Below, in pieces: positions 1 to 7,869 of a DNA stretch of 13,369 nt (its first letter is position 1; every line of letters begins with the position of its first letter). The notes beneath the pieces are model-generated. The model searched no databases and was not told where the DNA came from. It saw only the letters and a program-made list of their open reading frames with translations. The position numbers and the translations under genes were made by a program. Location of the stretch: NCBI GenBank assembly GCA_030590585.1, contig JAUUYD010000019.1, positions 1 through 13,369 of the forward strand. Direction: 5' to 3'. Source of the stretch: Spirochaeta sp. Its GTDB lineage: Bacteria; Spirochaetota; Spirochaetia; Spirochaetales_E; Spirochaetaceae_B.

Positions 1-959
1 ATGGTGAGACTCAATGTTTTCCCGGCCGGTTTGAGCGCGAGCGCACGGTACCCCAGGTCGATTCTTTCCTGCAAGTCCGAGATATCATGAAGTGATTCGT
101 CGGCTGCGACACGAACAGGGATTCTGTCCACTGCAATTTTTTTCTCGTAGGCAAACGGTTCTTCAAGGATGATAATCCCGGACAGCATGTCCAACTTTTC
201 GGCTGCATCCAAAAGCCGCATCAAGGTCTCAAGATCCGGATACCTGCCGTTGGCGTCCAGATAATAGTGGATCAGACCCTCTTCATGTTCCAGCGAATGA
301 TGCAGTTCCTCGAGGCGGCGAATGTCCTTTCCCAGCATTTCCGATGCCGATCCGTTTTGTCCCAATTTGACCTTGAGAATGCGGTGTCCCTGCCGCACGA
401 GTGTCACGACTTCGACAACGGGAACGTTATACGAAATAAGAGGAACTCTTGCCAGAGTATCGGCCCTGTCGGCGAATGCGTGCCGCATTGATTCAGGTAC
501 CAGGTTAAAGAAACTTTCAGTGCCCTGATCCCGGGCATGGGCTTTCCACAGGGCCAGATCCAATGCCACCATTGCGTTGAGAGCAAAGGTTGGTGTGACA
601 TCAGGACGTCCCGTTATTCGTCTGGCGTATTCGTGAACTTCAGACCGGATGGATTCAAACGCTTCAATCGGGTCGGTAAAAGATGATTCTCCGGCGATTT
701 GAACCGCCCGCTCGGCGAGCAGGGACATGAGGGAATTTCCACCGTACTCCGACCAGTCCCGGAAAACCGCCGGATCCGACCATAGAACCGCATTACCGCC
801 GAGGCCTGTGACTGTTTGTCCATCACTGCCTTCACCACCTTCAAGAGATAAGCTGACAACATTGATCCACTTCTCGGTAAAAAAACCACCTTTGAAATGG
901 AACGGCCTCACCAGGGGCTGACGCTCCACGGCGAATCGGTAATCGGTGAACCGGAGCAC
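1..959 (-). CDS. Enolase-superfamily enzyme (mandelate racemase/muconate lactonizing type), 3' end beyond window
   Basis: This is the 5' part (319 complete codons) of an enolase-superfamily enzyme; the C-terminus lies off the left edge. The N-terminal capping domain is about residues 1-130 (it includes RPFHFKGG at 18-25 and ALDLALW at 132-138). The TIM barrel then shows the full active-site series: K196-V-K198, D235-A-N237, E266-E267-P, A286-D287-E288-S and K310. K-x-K plus a lysine on the later strand is the muconate-lactonizing/dipeptide-epimerase/racemase arrangement: Mg2+-assisted proton abstraction alpha to a carboxylate, giving epimerisation, cycloisomerisation or dehydration. The true substrate cannot be read from this. 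I chose the GTG at 959 because AGGA lies six bases upstream and the protein then begins in the usual family style. The frame is open from the stop of the preceding hydrolase gene, three bases away, so the two are surely co-transcribed. The family is secure; the specific reaction is not. Confidence 0.9.
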   Translation of the reverse strand, partial: MLRFTDYRFAVERQPLVRPFHFKGGFFTEKWINVVSLSLEGGEGSDGQTVTGLGGNAVLWSDPAVFRDWSEYGGNSLMSLLAERAVQIAGESSFTDPIEAFESIRSEVHEYARRITGRPDVTPTFALNAMVALDLALWKAHARDQGTESFFNLVPESMRHAFADRADTLARVPLISYNVPVVEVVTLVRQGHRILKVKLGQNGSASEMLGKDIRRLEELHHSLEHEEGLIHYYLDANGRYPDLETLMRLLDAAEKLDMLSGIIILEEPFAYEKKIAVDRIPVRVAADESLHDISDLQERIDLGYRALALKPAGKTLSLT

Positions 960-962
960 AAT

Positions 963-2462
963 CTATCCTACCCAGACCGGACTGGACCAGGCGTACTGGC
1001 CGTTATGCAGACGCACCCTGACATAGTAAAAGTCAGGACCGTCTTCTATCGGACGTTTGTCGGTCCAGCGGATACTGCAGCGTGATTCTCCGGGAAAGAC
1101 AAGCCTGTGAATCTGAATGCTTTCACTCGTAAAGACTCCGGTAAATGTAACGTCGTTCCGGCTCTCAAGATCGGCCAGGGCAATACGCCGGGACAGAACC
1201 GTCGGTTGGCGAAAGGATATCTCCAGTCGTGCATCCCGTCCGGCTTCGATGTCGAGTACCAGTCCTTTGGTCGGATCCTGAAGATAGGCCTGACGCCGTG
1301 ATGTAAATGAATGGAGATCAATCTGCCGCTCCGATACCTGACGCGCAGAATCTTTGATTTTCTCACCGAAGGGTCCCGACTGGAAGCAGCGTTCGAAGCC
1401 CCGGATTCGGCCTCCTTCGATGCTGATACTCATGTCCCATTCGCAGACACGTTCCAGATCCAGGGCCGACCAGGGGCCCCAGCCGTATTGGATCCGGCAT
1501 TTGACGTTTCCGGGCAGCTGTTCCTGCTGAACGATTTCATCATGCGGGAAATGACGGTGTATGGTTTTATCTCCGCGAATCAACTCAACCGATTCAATCG
1601 AATCAGGCGAATCCACCTCGATTTCAAATATCCGCTCTTCACAAGCTGGGATTTCGGTTCCCATAGGTTCTCCGTTGACATGAAAAACAAGATGAATCCT
1701 GTCTCCGGTGATGGCCACGGTCCGCCTTGCCCTCAAGGCTTCAAAAATCGAAGACGGGTCGAGGGATTCGGCCCATATGCCGGTTAGCCCTTCACCGTAT
1801 GCACCGGGATAACCAAAGTGGTCGTCGGTGGAAGCAACAAAGCCGAAACGGCGGCCGGCTCTGAGCTGATACCGGGAAGTCTGGCTTGAAACACGCCCCC
1901 CGTTACTGTGGAGAAGGGCCGGGTACGGTGAGCTGTCTGAGAGTGTACATCCCTGCTCGGAGAATATTTCGACCACCGGAGTTACTGAAGGCCGAAAATG
2001 ATTCCAATTCGCACCCCGCCACCCCTCCTTGTAGGCAACATGATGAGGAATCGCCAACGCACCTTTTTCCTCTGCGAAATCAAATAATGCCTCGACATTA
2101 TCGGGAAGGAAGAGCTCCTCCTGATCTTCCTGAAAAATCAGGCATTGATCGCCATAGCGGCTTGAATGCCATTCGTACCCGAGGAATGCCAGGAAATCAT
2201 CGTCATTGGCTTCGGATATCATCTTTCGCGTTTTAGACCAGTGCTCTGAATGGACCTTGAAGCCGTTCACCCAGTGCATGTGCTGGTTCTTCGGCATTAA
2301 AGGCATGTCATGCCACGATGCATGGCCGGTAAACGCAAAGAAATCCAGATGCTCACGAGCCAGATCCACAGACCGGGCGAGGGAACCTTTGGCATATCCA
2401 ACCGCATTGTGATTGTGGAGGTCTCCCCAGAAAAGCTGATAGCGATCGGTAAATTTTTTCAT
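963..2462 (-). CDS. PHP-like metal-dependent hydrolase (DUF3604 type), copy A
   Basis: A 499-residue protein with no signal peptide, so probably cytoplasmic. The first half (about 10-225) has the PHP/amidohydrolase-like metal site: D14-L-H16-N-H18, H47, E97-W-H99, H140-H141, E165 with S168-E169, and D213-D214-H215 followed by FGYPG. The second half (about 255-499) appears beta-rich and ends in a signature near 477-498 (FYYVRV, NGQ, AWSSPVWV). That layout fits the DUF3604 family, related to PHP phosphoesterases. The reaction is uncharacterised; metal-assisted hydrolysis of a phosphate, amide or ester bond is a family-level expectation only. ATG at 2462 is preceded by AAGGA at good spacing, 26 bases after the oxidoreductase stop. 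It is a diverged paralogue of the gene at 4379-5863, sharing every metal-site motif. The next gene downstream starts three bases after its stop. Confidence 0.85.
   Translation of the reverse strand: MKKFTDRYQLFWGDLHNHNAVGYAKGSLARSVDLAREHLDFFAFTGHASWHDMPLMPKNQHMHWVNGFKVHSEHWSKTRKMISEANDDDFLAFLGYEWHSSRYGDQCLIFQEDQEELFLPDNVEALFDFAEEKGALAIPHHVAYKEGWRGANWNHFRPSVTPVVEIFSEQGCTLSDSSPYPALLHSNGGRVSSQTSRYQLRAGRRFGFVASTDDHFGYPGAYGEGLTGIWAESLDPSSIFEALRARRTVAITGDRIHLVFHVNGEPMGTEIPACEERIFEIEVDSPDSIESVELIRGDKTIHRHFPHDEIVQQEQLPGNVKCRIQYGWGPWSALDLERVCEWDMSISIEGGRIRGFERCFQSGPFGEKIKDSARQVSERQIDLHSFTSRRQAYLQDPTKGLVLDIEAGRDARLEISFRQPTVLSRRIALADLESRNDVTFTGVFTSESIQIHRLVFPGESRCSIRWTDKRPIEDGPDFYYVRVRLHNGQYAWSSPVWVG
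966..970 (-). promoter_or_regulatory. Ribosome binding site that sets the GTG start at 959
   Basis: TAGGA on the minus strand, six bases before the GTG, inside the last codons of the upstream hydrolase gene. No ATG occurs near the expected N-terminus, so this site decides the start. Confidence 0.6.
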
Positions 2463-2488
2463 GGTTCTTCCTTACAAACTCCTAAGGT

Positions 2489-3532
2489 TCACAAACGGCA
2501 GGGGCTGCCGCTTCGGGCCGACTCGTATATTCCGGTAATCAATTGAATGGCCTTTCGCCCTTCACGGCCCTGCAGCAGAGGGGGGCGTCCCTGATTAATC
2601 GCATCCACCATATCCTGGAACTGCCTTCTATGGCCTTCGAAACCGGCGGCCCTGGGATCACCGGCTCCCCCGGCCAAGCCCTCGGACTTGCTTCCTTTTT
2701 CCCGGATACCAGCATCCTCGGGACGCTCATCGGTGAATTGCCAGCGTACGATCCGGTCGTCTTCCAATATGATGCTTCCATTCTGCCCTGAGAGTTCAAG
2801 CTTCCGGGGGAATCCCGGTGCACAGGAAGTACTCGCTTCGATAACCCCGAAACCTCCCGAGACAAACCTCAGGCTCGCACCGGCCGTATCCTCGACTTCC
2901 AGGCCGGGGTGGGTAAGAGTGCCTATATATGCACTGACTTCCTCCACATCCCCGGCCAGATAGAGAAGCAGATCAATGATGTGTATTGACTGGTTCATGA
3001 GGGCCCCGCCGCCATCCAGCGCCCAGGTACCCCGCCAGCCCGCAGCGGCGTAATATTCCGGTGTCCGATACCAGCGAACCTGAGCACTGGCCAGTATCAT
3101 CCGACCGAATCGGCCTTCATCCAGCGCGTTGCGAATCAACTGGACATTGCTGCCGAATCGAGCCTGGAATACCGCGGCCAGCCGGACTCCCGCGTCTTCA
3201 CAGGCTTTTATGATGAGGTCGGTTCTTTCCAGGCTTGTCTCCAACGGTTTTTCGCAGATGATATGCTTCCCCGCCATGGCGGCTGGAACCGCCACATCCG
3301 CGTGAGCGCCACTGGGAGTCGCGATGGTGACAATATCGACATCCTGTCTGGTGAGAAGTTCTTCCAGTGTCGGAGCTGCCAAAACTCTGTGCTTCCCGGC
3401 AAAGTTACGGCACCGATCCGGATCCGCATCGTAAACAGCTATTAATGATGCGCCATGAAGAGCCCGGATGGCCTTGACATGTCTCTCGGCTACCATCCCC
3501 GTGCCGATGATGGCGATTCCGAGTTCAGACAC
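2489..3532 (-). CDS. Gfo/Idh/MocA family NAD(P)-dependent oxidoreductase, copy A
   Basis: A 347-residue sugar or cyclitol dehydrogenase-like protein. The N-terminal Rossmann fold carries the dinucleotide-binding glycine motif (IIGTGMVAERH, 8-18), and the family EKP motif is at 94-96 (catalytic lysine K95). The C-terminal alpha/beta domain has WRGTW (166-170), GGGALMNQ (174-181) and H184-x-x-D187, the usual active-site segment that aligns substrate hydroxyls. Members oxidise a ring or chain hydroxyl to a ketone, or the reverse, with NAD(P). It starts at GTG 3532 and overlaps the end of the TIM-barrel gene by 8 bases, so translation is probably coupled; GGAG lies about 12 bases upstream, rather far. 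It aligns end to end without gaps to the 347-residue protein at 10248-11291. Pairing with an isomerase-fold enzyme recalls inositol (IolG/IolE) and 3-keto-glycoside chemistry, but the substrate is unknown. Confidence 0.93.
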   Translation of the reverse strand: MSELGIAIIGTGMVAERHVKAIRALHGASLIAVYDADPDRCRNFAGKHRVLAAPTLEELLTRQDVDIVTIATPSGAHADVAVPAAMAGKHIICEKPLETSLERTDLIIKACEDAGVRLAAVFQARFGSNVQLIRNALDEGRFGRMILASAQVRWYRTPEYYAAAGWRGTWALDGGGALMNQSIHIIDLLLYLAGDVEEVSAYIGTLTHPGLEVEDTAGASLRFVSGGFGVIEASTSCAPGFPRKLELSGQNGSIILEDDRIVRWQFTDERPEDAGIREKGSKSEGLAGGAGDPRAAGFEGHRRQFQDMVDAINQGRPPLLQGREGRKAIQLITGIYESARSGSPCRL

Positions 3533-4382
3533 GGGAACGGATTTCTCCTACCATGGCCGTGAATATTCGGCCGTACTTCAAATACGATTCATACATCTGC
3601 CGAGGCGAACTGACTCCGCCGGATTTGTGAACGACAGCGGCAACGTGGGGCTCAATGGAAATAACACCATCATATCCGTCTTCAAGAATGATTGTTTCAA
3701 GATATTCGCGGATATTCGCATCCCCTTCACCGCAGAAAGTATAGTCGTCCGACGGTCCCCCGCCGTCCTTTCGCCTGACGTCTTTGATATGAAGATACGC
3801 GAACTCATTTCTGATCCCCTGAAAGAAGATTTCGGGATCCAGTCCGTGGCTCAGAGTATTACCAATGTCATACAGAAGGGCAAAGGACGGGCTTCCCACG
3901 GCATCCCGCATCTCAAGCATGTTCTCCACGCTCAGTCCTCCCCAGCCGTAGCAATTCTCATGGCAGAGCAGTACATCTCCATCTTCCGCGATTTTCGCCA
4001 ATTCCTTCATTCGGCGTATCGCCTCATCCCTCCACTTGCGATTTTCAACACCTTCGCCTTTCCAGCTCATGACTCGAATGGGTCTGACACCCAGCCTCTT
4101 CATCCGTGGAATTGAGGCCTTGAGGTCATTTACATCCAGTGAGAAATCATCATTGATATGACGGCTCCAATTGGCGATTCGTGATGCAAAACCGGTAACA
4201 GTCAGCCCTTCGCGGTCAAGAACGCTGCATATTTTATCAAACTCCGTATCGCTCACTTCACCGGCGATATTTTTTCCGTCAACAAGACGCAATTCAATGT
4301 GGTTCCATCCCAGTTCCTTGTGGGCTTTAACCTGATTGTCAATGTCGACAGCTGCTTCATCCGCTATGCCGGTTAATATCAT
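3525..4382 (-). CDS. Sugar phosphate isomerase/epimerase family TIM-barrel protein (xylose isomerase-like)
   Basis: A 285-residue single-domain TIM barrel of the xylose-isomerase-like/AP-endonuclease-2 superfamily, which includes IolE, IolI, hydroxypyruvate isomerase and tagatose epimerases. The metal-site residues are visible in order: E30 (HIELR), H141-E142-N143, D172 (YDIGN), H179, H198 (YLHIKD), E219 and E244 (ISIEPH). Members use a divalent metal for ketose epimerisation, isomerisation or dehydration next to a carbonyl. ATG at 4382 overlaps the TGA of the upstream hydrolase gene as ATGA, with GGAG seven bases before it, so both the start and coupling are well supported. Its stop overlaps the oxidoreductase start by 8 bases. 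That tight pairing suggests it acts on the keto product of that dehydrogenase (inference). I cannot tell isomerase, epimerase, dehydratase or keto-glycoside lyase apart from sequence alone. Confidence 0.9.
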   Translation of the reverse strand: MILTGIADEAAVDIDNQVKAHKELGWNHIELRLVDGKNIAGEVSDTEFDKICSVLDREGLTVTGFASRIANWSRHINDDFSLDVNDLKASIPRMKRLGVRPIRVMSWKGEGVENRKWRDEAIRRMKELAKIAEDGDVLLCHENCYGWGGLSVENMLEMRDAVGSPSFALLYDIGNTLSHGLDPEIFFQGIRNEFAYLHIKDVRRKDGGGPSDDYTFCGEGDANIREYLETIILEDGYDGVISIEPHVAAVVHKSGGVSSPRQMYESYLKYGRIFTAMVGEIRSRV

Positions 4383-5863
4383 ATCGTTTCTCCATTAACC
4401 CAGATGGGCGAGCACCAGGCCATCTGGCCGTTTTCCTGCTCAACCTTCAAGATGTAGAAATCCCCATGCACAGCTCCTTCATCGATCGTGCGAAATTCCA
4501 TAGTTCGTTCTCCCCTTGGAATGAGGGCATGTACCTTCAGTTTCGGTGAAGAAAATAAATCAAACGCAGAAAGGTAACTGTCCTGTTCGCGAAGCTCACC
4601 CTTGCCGACCCTGAGACTGCGTGAGAACGGGGAGTCTCCGTTTCTTCCGGTGACATCGATTGTAAGAGTGGAAGAATCCGGGCCTTTCCAGTCAAAGCTG
4701 AGGGAACTCACCGGTAATATGTTCTTCCTCGAAGTGTATGAAGATATGCGGAAAACATCTTCTTCTTCACTATGAAGAAGATTCACTTCGGAAACAGAAC
4801 CGACACCGCCACAAAAAGCCGGAACGATGTCGGTAATTGCCGATCGTTCCGCATGAACGCGAATGTCCCAGGTGGTGACAAGTTCGGATGAAAGCAGGTC
4901 CCAGCCCCATTCGATACGGACCAGATGCTCATCGATATCCGAATCACCGGTCCACGATTCAGGACCGAATCGTTTCCAGTGCCGGCCGTTTTTAAGCAGC
5001 TCAGCTGAACGGATACGGTCCCGGCCGGATATTTCGGCACTGAGCGACACCCCTTCGGCACAACTCACAACATCTCCCGGAATTCCGTCATTGACCCGGA
5101 AATCAACTTCTATCCTGTCGCCGGTAACGGCATAGGTATGCCTGGCTCGCAAAGCCGCCATTATTCCGGAACGGGAAAGCTCATCGCTAAGTACAGCCGT
5201 AAGTCCCTGATTATAGGCTCCGGGATAACCGAAATGATTATCACTCGAAGCCAGAAATCCGAAACGCAGGCCTTTACGAAGCTGTGCAAGACCCGATTGG
5301 GATTGATCGATTCCCCCCATGGAATGATTGTACATACCCCATGGTGAACTTGGTTCAAGTGAGTTCCCGTGTTCGGAAAATATCTCCACTACAGGGGACA
5401 GAAGGGGATCAAGAGATTTCCAGTCCAGACCGCGCCAGCCAAGACGATATCCTGGATGATGGGGAATCAGGATCGCCCCCCTGCTGCGGGCCAGTTCTTT
5501 CAGTTTATCGAGGGAGGAGGCCTCACTGAGCTCCGCCTGATCGCCTGGAAAATAGATACAATAATCTCCCCACTTCAGTGAATGCCATTCCCATCCCGCA
5601 AAAACAACGAAGCGCCCGGTGCTGTTCTGCTCTTCAACAAATCGACGCACCTCTTCCCACCGGGCTTTCACCTTCGCGAAACCTTTTTCGTGATGTCGGC
5701 GTATCACTTCGTCGTCCCTGGGTACATCGGTCCACCATCCGTGAGGCGTAAACGCGTAGAAATCAAGACTGTTTTCGGCTATTCGGAAAGAGCGATCCAG
5801 GGATCCTTCGGCATAACCGATTTCATTGTGATTATGGATATCCCCCCAGTAAATCTGTTTCAT
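4379..5863 (-). CDS. PHP-like metal-dependent hydrolase (DUF3604 type), copy B
   Basis: A 494-residue cytoplasmic protein, paralogous to the product of 963-2462. The metal-site motifs recur at matching positions: D8-I-H10-N-H12, H41, E92-W-H94, H135-H136, E160, S163-E164-H165 and S207-D208-N209-H210 followed by FGYPG. Copy A has D-D-H where this copy has D-N-H, and the segment after FTPH41 also differs, so the two may act on different bonds or substrates. The C-terminal half is again beta-rich and ends with the shared FY...NGQxAWxSPxWV pattern (469-489). ATG at 5863 overlaps the tctA stop as ATGA, and its own stop overlaps the next start the same way. Translation is therefore tightly coupled to the transporter on one side and the isomerase-fold gene on the other, which argues for a role in the first intracellular steps. 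The catalytic reaction is unknown. Confidence 0.85.
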   Translation of the reverse strand: MKQIYWGDIHNHNEIGYAEGSLDRSFRIAENSLDFYAFTPHGWWTDVPRDDEVIRRHHEKGFAKVKARWEEVRRFVEEQNSTGRFVVFAGWEWHSLKWGDYCIYFPGDQAELSEASSLDKLKELARSRGAILIPHHPGYRLGWRGLDWKSLDPLLSPVVEIFSEHGNSLEPSSPWGMYNHSMGGIDQSQSGLAQLRKGLRFGFLASSDNHFGYPGAYNQGLTAVLSDELSRSGIMAALRARHTYAVTGDRIEVDFRVNDGIPGDVVSCAEGVSLSAEISGRDRIRSAELLKNGRHWKRFGPESWTGDSDIDEHLVRIEWGWDLLSSELVTTWDIRVHAERSAITDIVPAFCGGVGSVSEVNLLHSEEEDVFRISSYTSRKNILPVSSLSFDWKGPDSSTLTIDVTGRNGDSPFSRSLRVGKGELREQDSYLSAFDLFSSPKLKVHALIPRGERTMEFRTIDEGAVHGDFYILKVEQENGQMAWCSPIWVNGETI

Positions 5864-7359
5864 TTACCAACCTTTCTTCGTTTCTGAAATACGGTAGACC
5901 ATACAATGAAGAACAGGGTCAGCAGTACAAACAACAGGGATATCGGACGTGTGAACAGTGGAAGGATGGAACCGTCTCCCAGTATCATCAATTGAACGAG
6001 GCTGGTTTCCATTAGCGGCCCCAGTATGAATCCCATCATGAGGGGCGGTATCGGAAAACTCAGCTTCTTCATGATGTAACCGATAACACCGAAAAGAATC
6101 ATGATGTAGACATCAAAAAGATTACTGTTGGTTGTATAGGCCCCAGCCATGCAGATTACCAGTACAATGGGAAAAAGGTAGGCCTTGCTCATCGACAGAA
6201 GACGGGTAAAAAGCTTAACGCCCAGTCGAGCGATGAAGAAATGAAATATATTCGCCACAATGAGTCCGATAAAAACAGCATAGACAATTGTGGCGGACTT
6301 CTCGAAAAGCTCAGGTCCGGGTACCAGTCCGTGCACAAGGAAAGCTCCCAGCATGATGGCGGTAATCGGGTCGCCTGGAATCCCAAGTGTGAGCAAGGGA
6401 ATAAGAGCGCCTCCTGTAACCGCGTTGTTTCCCGTCTCAGCCGCGAATACACCGGTGAGAGAACCTTTGCCGAACTCTTCGGGATTTTTGGAAGCACTCT
6501 TGGCGGCACCATAGGAAACAAAGGCTGAAATGGACGAACCGCTTCCCGGCAATGCCCCAATTCCTATCCCTATCAAGGTGGATCTGATAATAGTCTTGAA
6601 ATTCGATCGAAATTCCTGCCAGGTTACCCGGTCGTCATCTGGATTCTTCGGCGGAGGAACAACGACATCCATTTCCCCCTTTTTGATACGCTTTTCAATC
6701 TGGATGAGAAACTCCGATATTGCGAACAATCCGATCAGATGCGGGAGAAAGGGTATACCGCCTATCAGTTTGAAAATTCCGAATGTGAAACGTGCCGATC
6801 CGAAGATGGGATCGGCTCCGATCATCCTAAAAAAAATGCCGAAGAATATCGCAATCAGACCTTTAATCTTGAAATTACTGGAAACCATGGCGATTGTTGT
6901 CAAAGCGAAAATCACAAGCGCAAATTTTTCATGAGGTCCGAATTTCAAGGCAATCCGCGCAATCTGTGCTGCGAGGGTAATCAGAACGATGTCACTGATG
7001 AATTCTCCGATTACAGAACCGTAGATTGATGCCTTTAATGCCTTCCCGGCTTTACCCTGCTGTGCTAGTGGGTATCCGTCAAGACAGGTCACGGCAGCGG
7101 CGGGTGCGCCCGGGGTATTTATCAGAACCGCTGAGATGGAACCTCCGTAGGTTCCGCCTTTATAGACTCCCATCAGAAGAGTAAGCCCGGCTACCGGCTG
7201 CATGTAGAAGGTAATCGGCAGTAACAGAGCTATCGTCATCGGTACATTCAACCCGGGTATCGCACCGATTGTTATCCCGATAAAAAGTCCGATAACAACA
7301 ACCAGGAGATTTTGTATTGTAAAAAATAATTCAATTGACGGCCAGATAAATTCCAACAT
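5860..7359 (-). CDS. tctA: Tripartite tricarboxylate transporter large membrane subunit TctA
   Basis: A 499-residue, very hydrophobic inner-membrane protein covering the full TctA length. It has two repeat halves, each with a conserved PG-containing motif: GAIPGLN (32-38) followed by GGSISAVLINTPG (72-84) and DGYPLAQQGKAGKAL (94-108); then GALPGSGSSISAF (268-280) followed by EEFGKGS (294-300), ETGNNAVTGGALIP (308-321) and LTLGIPGDP (323-331). These are the family hallmarks. TctA is the channel-forming subunit of a secondary, ion-gradient-driven, binding-protein-dependent importer of carboxylates and other anionic small molecules. It lies 42 bases after tctB with ATG at 7359, and its stop overlaps the following hydrolase start by 4 bases. 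The solute carried cannot be deduced from TctA. Confidence 0.96.
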   Translation of the reverse strand: MLEFIWPSIELFFTIQNLLVVVIGLFIGITIGAIPGLNVPMTIALLLPITFYMQPVAGLTLLMGVYKGGTYGGSISAVLINTPGAPAAAVTCLDGYPLAQQGKAGKALKASIYGSVIGEFISDIVLITLAAQIARIALKFGPHEKFALVIFALTTIAMVSSNFKIKGLIAIFFGIFFRMIGADPIFGSARFTFGIFKLIGGIPFLPHLIGLFAISEFLIQIEKRIKKGEMDVVVPPPKNPDDDRVTWQEFRSNFKTIIRSTLIGIGIGALPGSGSSISAFVSYGAAKSASKNPEEFGKGSLTGVFAAETGNNAVTGGALIPLLTLGIPGDPITAIMLGAFLVHGLVPGPELFEKSATIVYAVFIGLIVANIFHFFIARLGVKLFTRLLSMSKAYLFPIVLVICMAGAYTTNSNLFDVYIMILFGVIGYIMKKLSFPIPPLMMGFILGPLMETSLVQLMILGDGSILPLFTRPISLLFVLLTLFFIVWSTVFQKRRKVGK

Positions 7360-7401
7360 GTTGCTTTGAGCCTCGTTTATTCAGGATTGTGCCGGGGGCT
7401 G

Positions 7402-7869
7402 TCAGTATAGGAAGCCATGAGGCAGGGGTATACGGAATATTTTCTCGAAAAAAAGCCAGACAGCGACAGGGATCATCACAATGACAATCGCAATCTTCCA
7501 CCAGCTGCGTGCACCGAAGAAGATTGTAAAAAAACCGACGAACACCGCACTCGTCACCACGAACCCCAATATCGGGAACAGTGTTGTGTATGCAAGCATC
7601 AGCAGGACCGTAATCAGAATACGTATGGATGTGGTTTTATCCAAATCGATACGGCTGGACTTTGGTCCGCCCAACGCGGATTGCAGGACAAGAGCAAGGC
7701 CCAGAATGATGAGACCCACCCCGACAAAGGCCGGAATGAATCTCGGTGACATCTCAGTCTGCATTCCCGGCATTAACCTCACCTGAGAGGAAACCAGGAA
7801 CAGAACAGAGGAGCCGATCAAAGCGACGGCTCCCCCTTCTGCGACGCTTCGCTGCGTGGGTCTATACAC
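7402..7869 (-). CDS. tctB: Tripartite tricarboxylate transporter small membrane subunit TctB
   Basis: A 155-residue membrane protein with about four to five hydrophobic segments (around 13-29, 44-64, 82-119 as one or two passes, and 122-141) and a C-terminus IFRIPLPHG (144-152) typical of TctB. It associates with TctA in the inner membrane; TctB is poorly conserved, so length, topology and position between tctC and tctA carry much of the call. The start is GTG at 7869, whose G is shared with the tctC stop (TAGTG). No good ribosome binding site is near: GGAG is about 16 bases away. It is probably made by ribosomes re-initiating after tctC. No better start is apparent downstream before the first membrane segment. 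Confidence 0.92.
   Translation of the reverse strand: MYRPTQRSVAEGGAVALIGSSVLFLVSSQVRLMPGMQTEMSPRFIPAFVGVGLIILGLALVLQSALGGPKSSRIDLDKTTSIRILITVLLMLAYTTLFPILGFVVTSAVFVGFFTIFFGARSWWKIAIVIVMIPVAVWLFFEKIFRIPLPHGFLY

Noticed and set aside
404..889. Separate short minus-strand genes between 11 and 889
   Set aside because: The continuous frame starting at GTG 959 reads the same DNA as an enolase-superfamily protein with all active-site motifs; the short frames are out of phase with it.
1886..2236. Plus-strand open frames inside the hydrolase, dehydrogenase and transporter genes
   Set aside because: They overlap genes with clear family motifs on the minus strand, have no recognisable motifs or ribosome sites of their own, and look like by-products of codon bias.
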